A stretch of 64,000 bases of DNA, taken from NCBI GenBank assembly GCA_039583875.1, contig CM077152.1, positions 22,729,538 through 22,793,537 on the forward strand, written 5' to 3'. This DNA is from Platanthera guangdongensis. Taxonomy: Eukaryota > Streptophyta > Magnoliopsida > Asparagales > Orchidaceae. A program made the translations under genes and the position numbers. How positions within the stretch are numbered: position 1 is the first letter of the stretch; every line of letters starts with the position of its first letter. The notes below the pieces were generated by a model that did not search any database, was not told where the DNA came from, and was given only the letters and a program-made list of their open reading frames with translations. Below, piece after piece: positions 10,440-21,689 of this stretch.

Positions 10440-10558
10440 GGCTCTGTTTGGTGGGACTTATTTTCACCGGTCAAGCGATTATGATCACTTTAATTAAGGT
10501 CCGGTTCATGCGGTCGTAACCGCATGACCGGTGAAAATAAGTCCCACCAAACAGAGCC
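10440..10558. mobile_element. Palindromic Tourist-like MITE copy 1, 119 bp
   Basis: Ends GGCTCTGTTTGGTGGGACTT and its inverse; the inner arm is ACTTATTTTCACCGGTCA. It is flanked by TAA at 10437-10439 and 10559-10561, the 3-bp target typical of PIF/Harbinger. The whole element folds on itself. Related copies lie at 14331, 14906 and 26517. Confidence 0.85.
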
Positions 10559-10829
10559 TAATTTTCATGAGCAGATTATTTATTATAGATTTTTTTCTTC
10601 ATATATTGAGTTTAATAAAGATAAATGTTCTATTGATTTGTATTGAACGGTTTGGGTTATCACCTGTATTCTTCTTTTTTTACTATCAATAAAAATATTT
10701 TTTTCATTGAAATTAGTTTGCAAAACAGATATTATAACTATTATTATTCTTGTATATATTTTTATTCTATTTAATAGCAAATAAATGAATTTATTTAAAT
10801 TCATTTTGTGAACAACTATAAAATATTAG

Positions 10830-11327
10830 TGATCAAATATTTTATTATTAAAATTGACAGTTAGTGATAAAAAATTTGATCACTATTGCATTGAGCAATC
10901 CGTGACTAATTTAAATTGGTCACAAAAAGTGCATTTTAGTGATAAATATTTGATCGTTATTGCATTAAACAATTAGTAACTAATTCAATTTTGTCACAAA
11001 AGTATTAGTCACAAAAGTATTTTTGTGACAAACAATTTGATCACTATTATGTTGAACAATTAGTTACTAAATTAATTTGATCACAAAGAATGTCTTTTTA
11101 GTGACAATAATTTGGTCCCTAAAAACTATTAGTAACGAAACCCATTTTGTTACTAAAAATAAGCATTTAGTGATGAAATTGATTTTGTCACTAAATGCAT
11201 TTAGTGACGGGTTTTTTGCAACCAACTTGTGATGGAATAAATTTGGTCATTAAATGTCTTTAGTGACCAACCCGTATATATTTAATGACCAAAAATTTTG
11301 TCACTAAATGTCAGTTTTCTTGTAGTG
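10830..11327 (-). mobile_element. CACTA (EnSpm) transposon terminus with subterminal repeats
   Basis: Minus-strand reading from 11327 begins CACTACAAGAAAACTGACA, the classic CACTA end. Inward there are many copies of TTTAGTGAC/GTCACTAAA in both orientations over about 500 bp, as in transposase-binding subterminal regions. The opposite CACTA end and any transposase were not found, so this is a one-ended remnant. Confidence 0.8.
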
Positions 11328-11421
11328 AGGTCAAATCTGAAAGAATTGAGAGCGGACCTAGTCGTCACCCATCGCAATCAAATCTTTCCTCGAATGTCCA
11401 ATCAGTCGCATACAAAGACTC

Positions 11422-11433
11422 CTCTCATACCAC
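11422..11433 (-). other. Primer-binding-site-like sequence (initiator tRNA-Met)
   Basis: Minus strand GTGGTATGAGAG differs slightly from TGGTATCAGAG and lies one base from LTR-like copy B. Confidence 0.45.
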
Positions 11434-11434
11434 T

Positions 11435-12232
11435 TATTGGGGATAATGTGAAATCAATCCCCCAAAGACCAAATTAATATTAGGTGACACAAGAAACGCA
11501 CAAAAATTTTGAACCGTGTGCACCTCATATATAAAAATATATACCTACAATATTCAAAATACAAAAAAAGTATATCGACGCCCGTAACAAATAATTCCAC
11601 GAAGAAGCCAGACTCGCTCGATCCGCGGGAGAGAGAACAACCTTGACTACAATCCGCTAGCACAATGAACGCACAAGATTCGTGATAGAACAAACCTTTG
11701 TCGTTGTTAGACGACCCACCACCACCGGAGAAACACCCCACCGAGACTTGGCCTTGCCACACCTATGCAGCCCGCCATCGTGTCCCCGCAGCAACTAGCT
11801 TGTCGCACACGTCGCAGTCTGCCACAGCCTTGCCACACTCATTGCATACCGCTGTCGCCTCGCCGCACTTGTTGCAGCCCGCCACCGTCTCGCCTCCTAT
11901 TGTCACGTGCTCCGGAGTTGGCCAACACCCTCCTGCACTGGCCGCAGCCCTCAGCCGCCCTTGGCCTAGAGATCAAGATGAGCTGTACTCTTGATTTCCT
12001 CCTCCACGTGAAGTTTCACTGGTCGGCTATAATTTTTCCAAAGAGCTGTCACCTTTATAACAAATGTATTGAAAACTTTTGATTATTTTAATTAAAAAGA
12101 AGGAGCCAACTTTGAAATCTAATTCTCATGCGGGGCACGCAGGGATGGGGATAGCTAAGTTCCAACTTTTTCTCTCTTTTTCTCCATTAACCACATGGAA
12201 TGTTGAAGTTTTCTTCTATGTTTGAATTATCA
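11435..12232 (-). mobile_element. LTR-like repeat copy B
   Basis: Homologous to 6522-7383 over nearly its full length, with small indels. The adjoining primer-binding-like site gives a minus-strand 5' LTR. The internal domain to the left is not recognisable and is interrupted by the CACTA end at 11327. Confidence 0.55.
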
Positions 12233-13640
12233 ACCCTAAACCTACCACACATAATCAACAAGGACCTCTGCCAGTTTCTTCAAGGCCATCCCATGTGTTT
12301 TCACCTTCTCGCTAACGCTCTCTGAAGGTTAGGGCATCGTCGATTCTCCAGTCCCTCGTACTTTTTTGAAATCCCTCTGTATGTTGTTTTGCACATTTTT
12401 TTCAGTAAATTTTGGCATTGTTGATGTTGTTTTGATTTCGGTATCTGTTTTTTTTTTATTTCAAGTGCAGCTATGCATTTTCTGAACCATCTCTCTTTGT
12501 AATTACAGGTTTCTTCTCGACTTCTCCTCATCTAGCATTACAGATTTGCTCTCCTCATCCAGCTGCCGCTTGTTCTTCTCTCTAATTTGAGATTATTTTC
12601 TACTACAACCGTGGAGTCTCCTGTGCCTAACCTGTCTAGCTAGCTAGTATTTCCATCAACTTCAGTTTCAGCCATCCATATAATACTATTTGCCCCCCCT
12701 GTTTTCAACAATTGATTTCAATAACCCATTAACCTCCTTTTGAGTTTCATAATGGTAATATTTTTCCCCCATGTTTTCAGCTCTCCCTCGAAGCAATCCT
12801 CTCCTGCCGTAACCATTTGTGGCTGAATCCTGCACTTGCTATGTTTGATAGAATGCTCAAGAAAAGTTTACGTTGGAAAGTGATTTGATGAAGCATCTGC
12901 CCATGCACATATCTTCAATCTTCTGTCTCTTGGCTTCCATATTTCGTATTTTTAAGCGCTACTTAAATCTTATTTTAATGGGATGACTAATATAATATAA
13001 TCATCAAAAATATTAAATAACAAAAACCAAATATCATTTTTGTATGTTGGCCGGATTCATCACTAATAAAAATATATTATTTATTTTACAAATAATAATA
13101 ATAAAAGAATTGTAATTGAGTTCCAAATCAAGACAAAATTCTGAAAATGCTTGAGATATTTATGTTGAGATTCTGATTTTGATTATAGTTTGGATAATAA
13201 AATGAAAGAACCAAATCTTGATTATTTCTGAAATTAGAGTTGTGCAACTCCCAGACATAAAATGTCCCCGGGTCACATTCAACCCCAGTCTGGCGCCACG
13301 TCGCACCCATCAGGGCAAGGTGCATGTTGGGCGGGCACACGTGTGTACATACCAGCACAAGTCACAGGCGGATGGCCGCCAAACCAGGCCCCAACGTATC
13401 AACCGCAATTGTCAAGTGGTGCCAATCATGTGAAAATTTAGGTAGAATTTTTAAATTTTTAGCAAAATAAGTTTCAGATCCTTGTATTTTTATGCTCATT
13501 TTAAATACTCATATGTATATATTTTTTAGATGAAAATACACTTGTTAAAAAGTGATTCTTTTGAAATCACATACGTCTGTTAATCTAAACAGAAAATACA
13601 GTTCAATTACGATCGTAATTGCAGTTACGACTGTAATCTA
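12233..13640. other. Unassigned AT-rich intergenic DNA
   Basis: No gene, LTR or MITE border was recognised. A GC-rich patch at 13260-13420 is isolated and not coding in any convincing way. Confidence 0.4.
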
Positions 13641-13729
13641 AATTGAAAATGCAATCCCGCACAATCCGTATATACGCCGAGAAATTGGAGCTCCACACTT
13701 TATGGAGGGTTTGCTTCGGGAGAAATTCT

Positions 13730-13749
13730 TGGGTCCGGATCCGGACCCA
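13730..13749. repeat. Perfect 20-bp palindrome
   Basis: TGGGTCCGGATCCGGACCCA reads the same on both strands. Confidence 0.9.
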
Positions 13750-14330
13750 GATTTTTTTGGGTTCGGGTCTTCTCCAGATGCCTTTTGTATTAGAACAGGA
13801 CCGCTCCACGATATCTCAGCTCTGCAAATAGTAGAAAGTCTGACATGCACTTTTTACAGGTGGGGCTGAACTGGCTTCATCGGGCGCTTTTTATTGGTCC
13901 CGGATGGTCCGGGCTTCTGACCTAACAATTTATTGACAAAGAGAAGCCGGGTAACTGCTAGTGTGTGTAATTTGAAGTTCATCCAGCATTTTAACACCGT
14001 CCTTTAATATTCATGAATATCTTGTCAAGTAACAGGAAAAGAAGAGAGTACAACAGAAGAGCTGGAAGAGGAATTGGTCATTTTTCTTTTTTAGTGGACA
14101 TAATTAGTCATACATAAATTACTGATCCTCCTCCTGAGACCTGCCCTTAAAAAGGAAATGATACGCCAGGAGAGATTCTTCAGCCAAGATCTTGAAGTTC
14201 CAGTAGTTTCTACACAAGCATAAACAAAATTCTAAATCTTAAACCCTACACAAGGTCAGTCATGAAATGGTACGTGTCCCATAAAATTTTGAGGGTTTAT
14301 TTCAATGATTAAGAGGACTTATTTTCACCG
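13750..14330. other. Intergenic DNA, nothing recognised
   Basis: Mixed composition; no gene or element borders seen. Confidence 0.4.
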
Positions 14331-14381
14331 GTAACGGTCATGACCGCTTGACCGTGGAAATAATCCTCCCAAACGAAGCCT
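14331..14381. mobile_element. Truncated copy of the palindromic Tourist-like MITE
   Basis: Keeps GGACTTATTTTCACCGG, GTCATGACCGCTTGACCG and a diverged right end CCCAAACGAAGCC. The left terminal GGCTCTGTTTGG is missing. Confidence 0.65.
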
Positions 14382-14905
14382 ATGTGTAAGAATTCAATGA
14401 ATTAAACTATATCTTTCAATTATATAACTCATAGAATGAACAAATCATATCCAAATATCCTCAAACTTTAACCCAAGAAGAGAGCATAATCACATATTGC
14501 ATAATTACAAACTTTCCTTGGAAGATAGCATAATTACATATTGCACCCCTCTCATTATTGAAATTACAAAAAACACTAATCAACGTTACAAAACATAACA
14601 TTAACCTCCCTGAAGTTCACATTTCATAACATCCATGCATAAAATATCTCCTTTGAAAATGTACTCAGAGGGACGTATTTTTATACATGTATAAATGTTA
14701 TGTTTTGTAATATTCGGGGGAGATTATTGTAATTTCAATAATAAGATGGGTGCAATATGTAATTTTTTAAACTTAGAAGGAAGGTCCTGGTAAACACCCC
14801 TTATTATTATTTTCATTTTTTTTTGTAATTCCATGCACTAGTGATCCATTATAAAGACTTTGCTACCAACTTTTAGCTTATTCTGAAATATATGAATCTG
14901 AATAA

Positions 14906-15006
14906 GGCTCTCTTTGGGAGGACTTATTTTCGCCGGTCAAGCGGTTACGCCCGCACGAACCAGGCCTTAATTTGAATGGTGAAAATAAGTCCCCCCAAAT
15001 GGAGCC
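14906..15006. mobile_element. Palindromic Tourist-like MITE copy 3, 101 bp
   Basis: Left GGCTCTCTTTGGGAGGACTT, right inverse of GGCTCCATTTGGGGGGACTT. TAA target duplication on both sides (14903-14905, 15007-15009). Confidence 0.8.
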
Positions 15007-15009
15007 TAA

Positions 15010-15780
15010 ATGTTTAAAACAGAGTAAGCAGCTCCTTGGGGCTGTTTGGCCGGACCTCCGGCAGGGCATCCAACCCAGAACAACGCGATTGATTTTCCTC
15101 CGCTCAACGGCATCCCGCCGGTCCGCTTCTTGGTCCCGCCTCCAAAGAGTGATATATAACAAAGTTTAACTATGAGGAAACAATGTGAGAAATATACTCC
15201 GCATGCAGCTCCTCCTCTGCCTGGAGAGGTGTTAGCCTAAGAAAGTTTAATTTCAGATAGGCAGACTCAAGGAATAGAAGAAGACATCAAAAGAGTTGAG
15301 CCAAACTAATTTACTTGCCATGAACAAATATCTTTCGATTTTTTTATATTAAATCAATTTAATTAAAAAAAATAAGAACACATCTTGCTTTTCTTATTCA
15401 AGTTTTATAATATTATTATATTTAGATTTTGTTGGATATTATTGTGCAATTTATTTACTCTCCTCTATTTTCTACAATTCTTCCGTTTTTGTTTTATGCG
15501 GGTCGTAGAGGTGAAGAGCTGTTGTAATCCTAAAGATGAAGAAGCGGGTGTAAAAGTGAAGAGTTGTTACCTCGATGATTCCGACTGATGGGCTCCCTGT
15601 TTCCTCTCCTGGTCGAGCCGCAGTCCGAGCAAGCGCACCCCGATCGTCAACCACGCCCGCAACACGTTCCCATCTGCGCAGGACGAGCGCCATGCTCGGG
15701 CACATTGAAATCCTCCCGAGCGGCATGCGCGCGCGCGAGGTTTATTCCGTGCGCGCATGCGCTCGAATTCCTGCGCGCGC
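15010..15780. other. Intergenic DNA with no supported gene
   Basis: AT-rich to 15480, then more GC-rich. A 261-codon frame starting at 15588 runs through palindromes and simple GCGCGC runs and shows no family resemblance, so I do not call it. Confidence 0.4.
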
Positions 15781-15785
15781 TACAA

Positions 15786-15805
15786 ATTCCTGCGCGCGCA
15801 GGAAT
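15786..15805. repeat. Perfect 20-bp palindrome within a CCTGCGCGCG cluster
   Basis: ATTCCTGCGCGCGCAGGAAT is self-complementary. Variants of TTCCTGCGCGCG recur four times between 15768 and 15855. Confidence 0.9.
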
Positions 15806-15929
15806 CTCGATCCCCACGCACGCAGGAAGCTTGGTTCCTGCGCGCGCGCGGGATGATTTCCAACCAATGGGATTAAATCCTCGTTGGCTGGAAAAGGGCG
15901 CTGACTTGGTCAACGCCTATATTTGGCCT

Positions 15930-16046
15930 CCCTGTTGGGGAGTGCACAGCACTCCCCAACAGGGATCCGGGGCAAGCTGCCGCACCACCCCTTGGTGGTG
16001 CGGCAATTTCCGTAGGGGACGCCGGCTCGTGCCGGCAGCGCGTCCC
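15930..16046. repeat. Three consecutive perfect hairpins
   Basis: Hairpin 1 has a 16-bp stem with loop ACA (15930-15964). Hairpin 2 has a 12-bp stem TGCCGCACCACC with a 4-base loop (15978-16005). Hairpin 3 is nested, GGGACGC and GCCGGC around TCGT (16016-16046). Confidence 0.9.
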
Positions 16047-16369
16047 TCCTCTCTCCCACGACCGTCGTCACTCCTCTTTTTCTCGGACGCTGTCGCCGTC
16101 GTCTCCAAACGGCCGCCGTTGTTGTCATTTCCTAGCGTCACGGCCGCCGTCGTCATCATTTCTCAACTCCGCGGCCGCCGCCGCCTTCATCACCCAACGA
16201 CGCGGCCGCCGTCGCCGGCATCGTCTCCCAACATCACGACCGCCGCCCCTCCAAGCCTCAAAGCTCCAGACATCAGAACGTGTACAACAAACTACTCTCG
16301 CCTCCAGGAATTATTAGAAGACTCCAAAATACAACAAGCGCGTTGCACCCGCGGCACTCGAAGAGGTAA

Positions 16370-16690
16370 TTAGTTCTGTGAGTGGTGGTCTGTCACCCTC
16401 CAGGATCTCTCTCTCCCCAATAATTATAACGAGAGGCGGCATGTCGCCCTCGAGTTCTTCAAAAAACCCTGTAACAACACTCAGATCTAGTGGAGGTTTG
16501 GTTGGCACAGATCCGGCCACGTGGTTTTTCACCTTTTTCCGGGGTTTTCCGCGTCAAAAAAATTACCTTGTCAACTTTCCATTTTCATTGACTGTGTGCG
16601 CGCTCGACCGTTCTGAGAGCTAAGACGGTCCAAGAATTCTGGTCTGACCAAGACGTAGAGTTAGTCCACAACACCGACAATTCTTCCGTT
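16370..16690 (+). mobile_element. Copia-like LTR 3' portion (R-U5 side)
   Basis: Shares with the LTR at 41953-42690 the ordered blocks GTCACCCTCC, CAGATCCGGCCACGTGGTTT, TTTTCAC, TTTTCCGCGTCAAAAAA, GACGGTCC and a final CCACAACA. The 5' border is not visible. Confidence 0.5.
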
Positions 16691-16736
16691 TTTTGTTGTT
16701 GTCACCCGCCATCGTCATAACATCCGCTCGCTATAT

Positions 16737-16924
16737 TTGATTTGGCGGTGGCGGGTGCATCCGGTGAGTCGAAACCCACTTAGGAACCGGAGGGGGAGAG
16801 GTGAGGGTCGAAACAGAGCGGATCGGAGTCATTTCCTCTTTGCTGCGGGTGCAAAAGGAGCAAACGCCACCGCCGTCCGTTTGTTTACCCACCGTCCAGC
16901 GACGTTTGCTCCAAACAGAGCCTA
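16737..16924. mobile_element. MITE-like element, copy 1 of a small family
   Basis: Shares GCGGGTGCAT(C/T)CGGTG, GAGGTGAGGGTCGAAA and GTTTGCTCCAAA in the same order and spacing with 44434-44640. The right end CCAAACAGAGCCTAA resembles Tourist-type ends. It is non-coding. Confidence 0.55.
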
Positions 16925-17440
16925 ATCTAGAATCATAGTCGTCCCCTCCTCCAATCAATTGTTGCCGTAGTCATCCTCTCCTTCAATCAACAACCTCAGT
17001 CAATGATTTCCATCGAGAGCAGGTGCTTCCTCCCTGAATCCCATTGGAGAATTATCAATTTGTTTTTTGGGGATGTAGGACTACAAGCCTGGAAGAGGCT
17101 TCTACTCATATTCCTCAAATGCTTGTAACTCTCTGGATAAAACAATTGACGAGTCCCTTTGTTGATAAATGGTTAATTTGATGGTCAAAATCTCTGGTTA
17201 TTCATTTTATTCTTCATATTACAAAATTTACTTGTACCAATTTGCCTATTAGCAAATTGAAAAATAATTTCAATTGAATTGCGGATTTTTTGTTATTTGT
17301 GGAATTAAAGAGCGGGTGGTGATGACGCTTGAATTATACACTTTTATTCTGCTCTTCATGAATGATTATTTGTTATAAATTGTTTAAATCCAATGTTCTA
17401 TATGATATTATGCACGTTTAATGTGTGTTCAAGTGTGCAG
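16925..17440. other. AT-rich intergenic DNA
   Basis: No gene or element border recognised. Confidence 0.4.
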
Positions 17441-18060
17441 GAGCAAGTAAATTCGGATTCGGATGAATCATGACACTTTTTTGGCCTAAAATGAATCTAC
17501 ACGACAAAGAGACGCATCTAAAGGACTTGGGGAAAGCATTAATTAGTGGCCCAACACGTGGTGGCAGTTCCAGGGATCAAAAGACGCAACTTTTGACAAC
17601 GCGCATGTGTGCCTAGGGCATGTGTCGGTTTTTTGGCAGTTTTTGGTTCTATGCACGGCCGGGAGTGAAGCGGGGTGATCTTTGAGGCACACGATCTCAA
17701 CACACGTCGATGTGTCGGGGACGTGCGTGGTTCTAACCCCTGCCAGCAGACCATCTTTATAAATAACATACTTTGATCCGAAGAACGGATGCTTGATTCG
17801 GCCCCGAAGGTCCAGAAAACTTCAAGAGATGTGAACACCATGAAGGAAAGAGGAGAAGGAGAAGAAAACTTGGAGTGAAAGTTCTTCATGGACGGTTTCA
17901 TATGTTTGTACTCTTCTTCCTTCCTCTCTACTCATGCCTTGTTTTAGATTGTTTACGTAATCATGTATCGTCTTGTTGTCTTTGTGTTGTAAACTCTACT
18001 TTGTTTTAATCATACAACTACTTTTCTTTTGGTTCAACTCTTGCTAAGATTTATCCATGT
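17440..18060 (+). mobile_element. Possible gypsy LTR-like sequence with TATA box
   Basis: Has a TATAAATA box at 17758-17765, a purine-rich leader (GAAGGAAAGAGGAGAAGG) and an ACTCATGCCTTGTTTTAGAT stretch of the kind seen in Athila/Tat LTRs. No paired LTR, PBS or PPT was found. The protein-like frame on the other strand is not convincing. Confidence 0.3.
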
Positions 18061-18239
18061 TTATAATAGAATAAAGTGGTAGTTTGTAGCTAACATCTTC
18101 ATATCAGTTACAAGTAATTTAGGCAATATGATTTTGGGCATTGTTACTTTGTAAAGATCATACATTTGATAAAAATAGTAGGTTGATTTCCTAAAAGAAT
18201 AGGAAACTTAATTTTTCCGTCTAGGACATTGCAAAACCT

Positions 18240-18420
18240 AGTGATGGGGTTCATAGAACAGTAAGGCGATCTTTAGAGTCCCTACTCATAGTTCAAATCT
18301 CAAGTGAGCCACTCTAAAATTAGAGCTTTGATGCCGCCTCGCCCAGGGAGACCGGAGTGGTGTGGAACCCCAGCGGTCTAGTGAAGAGGGTGAAAGAGAA
18401 AAGATATATTTAAATTAAAA
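18240..18420. other. Possible SINE-like segment
   Basis: AGTTCAAATCTC at about 18290 resembles a polymerase III B box. No convincing A box or tail was seen; weak. Confidence 0.2.
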
Positions 18421-18865
18421 CAAAAGTAATCTATATTTCTACAACTTAAAATAACTACTTTTTACAAAATAAAACTATTACATGTTAAGCTCTATTTTCT
18501 GATTTTGTGAGTCAAATCAGTGCATCAAAATCTATCTTACTGTTGGACAATCATATCCTAAATTAAAAAATTATCTTTATATAAATTAGACATGATAATA
18601 GAACAAGATATAAAGTACGGTACTTACTAGGACTCTGTGGAATACAACCTTTATATAACGAATCAACTACTACCTATGATAGGTGTGTTTACCTTTAATA
18701 TGCGCTCTATCTAATTACTTTAAATTGTGACATACTTGTGCGTATCAGCGGGGGGAAGATGATGAGCAGAGTAGAGCAGAAGATAGACTCTACGATCTTG
18801 ATTCTACGAGGGAACAAGCCACTACATGTCCTTGTTACATACCTTTCAATTAAGGGGTTAGTTAT

Positions 18866-19042
18866 GGAAACAATCAACCTATTTCTATTGTAAGACCAAA
18901 AAGATTCTTCCAATGTCTCATTTTTGGGTTCAATGGAATTCATAGGTATAGGAAGAAGCCCCATCAAATAGAGATTTTTTTCAACCATATTTTGATTGTT
19001 AATACGAGATATAAGGACCACTACTACAAGCAGTACTACACT
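18866..19042 (-). pseudogene. ycf2: Plastid ycf2 fragment, downstream half (nuclear plastid DNA)
   Basis: The minus-strand frame reads [20 protein letters not shown], then [26 protein letters not shown] and NRLIVS. This matches the N-terminal region of plastid Ycf2, the large chloroplast AAA-type protein of the import motor. It continues the fragment at 19866-20085 after an inserted element. Similarity stops abruptly after RLIVS at about 18866. Only about the first 125 codons of a gene of over 2,000 codons are present, so this is a dead nuclear plastid-DNA insertion. Confidence 0.85.
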
Positions 19043-19857
19043 CATTGTTTTAAATGTCCTCCAACATGTTCGACATATCTCCCGACATGTCATTTTTAGA
19101 GCAAGACGATATGTTTTTCTTAAAAAATTAGATTATGTCCTTCTGTAAAATATAGGCCGACATGCCTGATGTTTTCCGATATATCGTCCGAAACGGCTTT
19201 TAAATATATCGTCCGCTATTTTATTTTATGTAATATTAGCAGACTAGCGGGATATGTTTAAATCGTCAATGAATATTATATTATGCATGCTTAAATCGAT
19301 TAGACTTATTGTTTCGATTTTTTAACGTTTTATTTTTACAACTAATTTTATATAATTGTTTCACAATTTTTTAATTTCATATTACAAAAAAATATGAAAA
19401 CATTTAATATATTTATTAGTTGATTGTCTGTAGGTTTTAATATAAATTATAAGTTTGAAAAGACTTATAATCAATCAAAGATTTTAACATTTAAATCTTC
19501 TTTATTTGTAATAAACTTATTGTTATCAAAATAAATTAATGTATACTATTAAATATATTTTACAATATATCATTTTGTATTTGTTAATAAAATATTTTAT
19601 CGTATACTATTAATATATTTTACAATATATTTTATCATTTTGTATTTGTCATTTTAATATAAATGATACTTTTTTATCTATTTGTTATATTATTTTTCTA
19701 TTTTTATAACATATAATTATAGTTAGTATACATAAAATAAAATGTTATTTATAAGACGTGGAAATCCGATATTATAAAACATCCCGGACATGTCTCCGAC
19801 TTCCGACATTTAAAACCCAATCTGATATGTCGCCGACATCCGATATTTAAAACATTG
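19043..19857. mobile_element. hAT-like non-autonomous element, 815 bp, inside the ycf2 fragment
   Basis: It splits ycf2 exactly. Termini are CATTGTTTTAAATGTC and, inverted, CAATGTTTTAAATATC. The flanks are ACTACACT (19035-19042) and ACTATACC (19858-19865), an 8-bp duplication with two changes. Removing the insert and one flank restores the ycf2 reading. The interior is very AT-rich, with CCGACAT/ATGTCGG inverted motifs at both ends and no transposase. The 8-bp target favours hAT. Confidence 0.8.
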
Positions 19858-19865
19858 ACTATACC

Positions 19866-20085
19866 TTTGTTCGTGAAATATCGATTGTTTGTTGCACCCT
19901 GTGAATCACGTGAAAGTAGGGTACTCCAAATTTGAGGGTCAAAGAATTTCATAAAACGTTATTTGTGGAGAAAAAGTGAGTGAAAGATCCCACTGAATGA
20001 AATTTGATCCATGAATCTAAGAAATAGTGAGAATTCTTGATCTCTCTCAATATCTCTCTAAATTCGAATATCCAGGATTTGATGG
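19866..20085 (-). pseudogene. ycf2: Plastid ycf2 fragment, N-terminal end (nuclear plastid DNA)
   Basis: The minus-strand frame reads [34 protein letters not shown] and, after a frameshift near 19950, [20 protein letters not shown] and RYFTNKG. This follows the start of Ycf2 almost residue by residue. Similarity begins at about codon 5-6 of the plastid gene, so the original start codon region is not kept. With 18866-19042 it forms one contiguous plastid insert interrupted by a hAT-like element. Confidence 0.85.
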
Positions 20086-20159
20086 AGAATGCTTTCCCCT
20101 TGCAAGCACAAGAGAATGACCTAGTCCTGGCTAGGTCACCTATGGTCAAACGTCCCATC

Positions 20160-21180
20160 TTTCTGCTTACGCAGTAAACCGGGGTGGTCGCTACATGTTG
20201 GATCCTCCAAAACGATCGCTAGACGCTCAGAGAACTGAGGGTCGTTGACCGAGGCCCGAATGCCTGGCGATCTAGCTTCATAGCCAGAATCTTTATCATA
20301 TGAAAGTGACAGTCGAACCCATTGACTTTTCCGAATACATTGACCGTGGATTGACTGCCCTCGGGTTCGGATCAGTAGCTGTGCAAGGCTTGATGACTGC
20401 TTGACTTTTAGCTATAACAATCGTGGCCTTATCAGATCTTTCTTATTTCTTTCCTATTTCCAAGTCATAAGCTCCGGCTCCGTCCATATGGAGCTTTTGT
20501 CCTTTCGACTAAAATTCCAATGGGGCCTTTCACGAACTCTTTCTTTTTCATTGAAATCATATATTCCCCAGAGGCTTTAGGTGAAGAGGCTTAAGCGCTA
20601 ATAAGACGGGTTTTTGAGGACTACCTTAAGCCTCCTTAGTTGTCGGCACGATTTTCAGGACTCATGTAATTCCAATAATTCTTGATAACTATCATTAGAA
20701 ATAATGATATATGTGCAGCACATTCTGTAAGGCAACTCATTCTCTAACAGGAAAAGCAAAGACCTCATCTACTGCATCTGATAAGGCAAAACTCCTCCCC
20801 GGAGCTAACCTACAAAACTACGCCATTCAAAGCAATCCGCCCAAGGATGTATGGGAGTCATTCCCCGCATAGAGTGGAGGAAAAAACCCACAATGGAGAG
20901 ACACAAAAAGCTTTCCAATCTGTTTCTGAACTGGTCCACTGATAGGCGCGCTAGGGTCAACCACTATCCTCCGTTTTTTTGTGGCTACGAAAAGATGGTA
21001 AGCAAATCGCTGACAGAATAAGAATTGCAAGTCTAAGAAAAGAGGAACAAAGACCTTTCTGAAACAAAGGGAACAAGAGATCAAATCTACTGAAAAAGCG
21101 GGAGTCTTCATTGCTGTTAGAACGCTTTTCTTAATCCGAGTGAGAGTCAACCTTTCCTGCCGATGAGCCAAGAAATTTTC
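20160..21180. other. Possible further organelle-derived DNA, unassigned
   Basis: 20400-20640 and 20750-21170 have the even composition and paralogue-free look of plant mitochondrial or plastid spacer DNA, and they lie next to the ycf2 insert. A 114-codon minus-strand frame (20827-21171) shows no family I recognise. The link to an organelle is only an impression. Confidence 0.25.
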
Positions 21181-21689
21181 CAGTTGGTGGTTGTTAGGAA
21201 GCCTTGTTGTTGAATGTTGTATTATTTGTGTATTTTAACTATGCAAAATTTTTAAATTTATTTAGGGTACTCTTGTAATTATACCAGCTGTGTGGAACAT
21301 TTTGCAAATGTAAGTGTGAGGTGTATTATAAAAAAATTGTCTTGAGATGCAGGCTAACAGATCACATTTTAGGTAAGTTTTCGAGCTCATGATAATAAGA
21401 TATATCGAGTTTTTTTATTTACGAAATATCTGATTCTAAAAAAAATCAATTATTTCATTCCATAGCTAAAAACTCATTTTGATACCACGGATCAAATCTT
21501 GAGAATTTATAATGGAAAGGAATACTCTCATTCTATACTAAAAAAATATTTAGCAACCAATAAAATTCATCAAAACTTTTTGCCAAAATATGCCACAATA
21601 TAATGGTGCATTTGAAAGAAAAAAAAACATTAACTTATTGGAGTTGCCAAAATCCTTATGTTTTCCATACATGTCTCAATATAGTAACA

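Noticed and set aside
15588..16373. 261-codon frame
   Set aside because: It runs through perfect hairpins and GCGC runs, has no recognisable domain, and the opposite strand is also open. It is a by-product of GC-rich palindromes.
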